Source of the DNA: a virus
DNA: 30,611 nt
IMG/VR virus record: IMGVR_UViG_3300038505_000022
Location: 1-30,611 of that record
Strand: one strand, 5' to 3'
In this document: positions 30,592 through 30,611 of the stretch, piece after piece
How the letters are laid out: every line of letters starts with the position of its first letter
Numbering within the stretch: position 1 is the stretch's first letter
Program-made: the position numbers and the translations under genes
Notes under the pieces: model-generated
The model's database searches: none
Seen by the model: the letters and a program-made list of their open reading frames with translations, nothing else
What the model was told of the DNA's origin: nothing

Positions 30592-30611
30592 AGTGACCTC
30601 CTAATAAACAC

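Overview
This window looks like part of the genome of a large tailed double-stranded DNA bacteriophage. It holds a packaging and head-assembly cassette (large terminase, HNH endonuclease, portal, connector-like protein), a holin, a lytic transglycosylase, and replication and recombination genes (SbcC/SbcD pair, PrimPol-type primase, SF2 helicase, class I ribonucleotide reductase large subunit). It also carries host-takeover functions: a sigma factor, GroEL, a probable GroES, and three unrelated serine proteases. Genes are tightly packed, usually with good GGAGG-type ribosome sites, almost all on the minus strand. Several strong host-type promoters (TTGACA, 17-18 bp, TATAAT-like) can be read. 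The standard genetic code fits. The host cannot be fixed from this sequence alone.

Layout, left to right (most genes run right to left). 1-1045: the 5' part of a DnaQ-like exonuclease gene, a tiny membrane-protein gene cut off from its ribosome site by a lone HEARO/IscB-type guide-RNA element, and an unknown gene with its promoter. 1184-2895: an accessory island made of a 133-bp copy of the end of the neighbouring nuclease gene, two 36-bp direct repeats around a 30-bp unique stretch (CRISPR-like), and a TnpB-only IS605-type element. 2902-5857: a T5 A1-like metallophosphoesterase and two unknown genes. 5913-7604: nrdA. 7719-14663: portal, virion proteins, HNH, terminase, transglycosylase and a coiled-coil protein. 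14748-18540: AAA+ ATPase, SbcC/gp46 and small proteins. 18555-23863: trypsin-like protease, ClpP-like protease, primase, helicase and subtilisin-like protease. 23925-24302: the only plus-strand gene. 24299-29414: HTH protein, SbcD/gp47, GroES-like protein, sigma factor, GroEL. 29473-30591: holin, a structured non-coding stretch, and a possible tail-associated protein.

The genes form a coherent phage programme: nucleotide supply (NrdA), DNA synthesis and recombination (primase, helicase, SbcCD, exonuclease), transcription takeover (sigma factor), protein folding (GroEL/ES), capsid building and packaging (portal, TerL, HNH, possibly the ClpP-like protease), and lysis (holin, transglycosylase). 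The most unusual part is the left 3 kb. There, two different OMEGA-type guide-RNA elements (IscB-type RNA without its nuclease, and TnpB with its right end) sit close together. A 36/30/36 repeat unit starts exactly 30 bp beyond the TnpB element end, and the block is flanked by a partial duplication of a phage nuclease gene.
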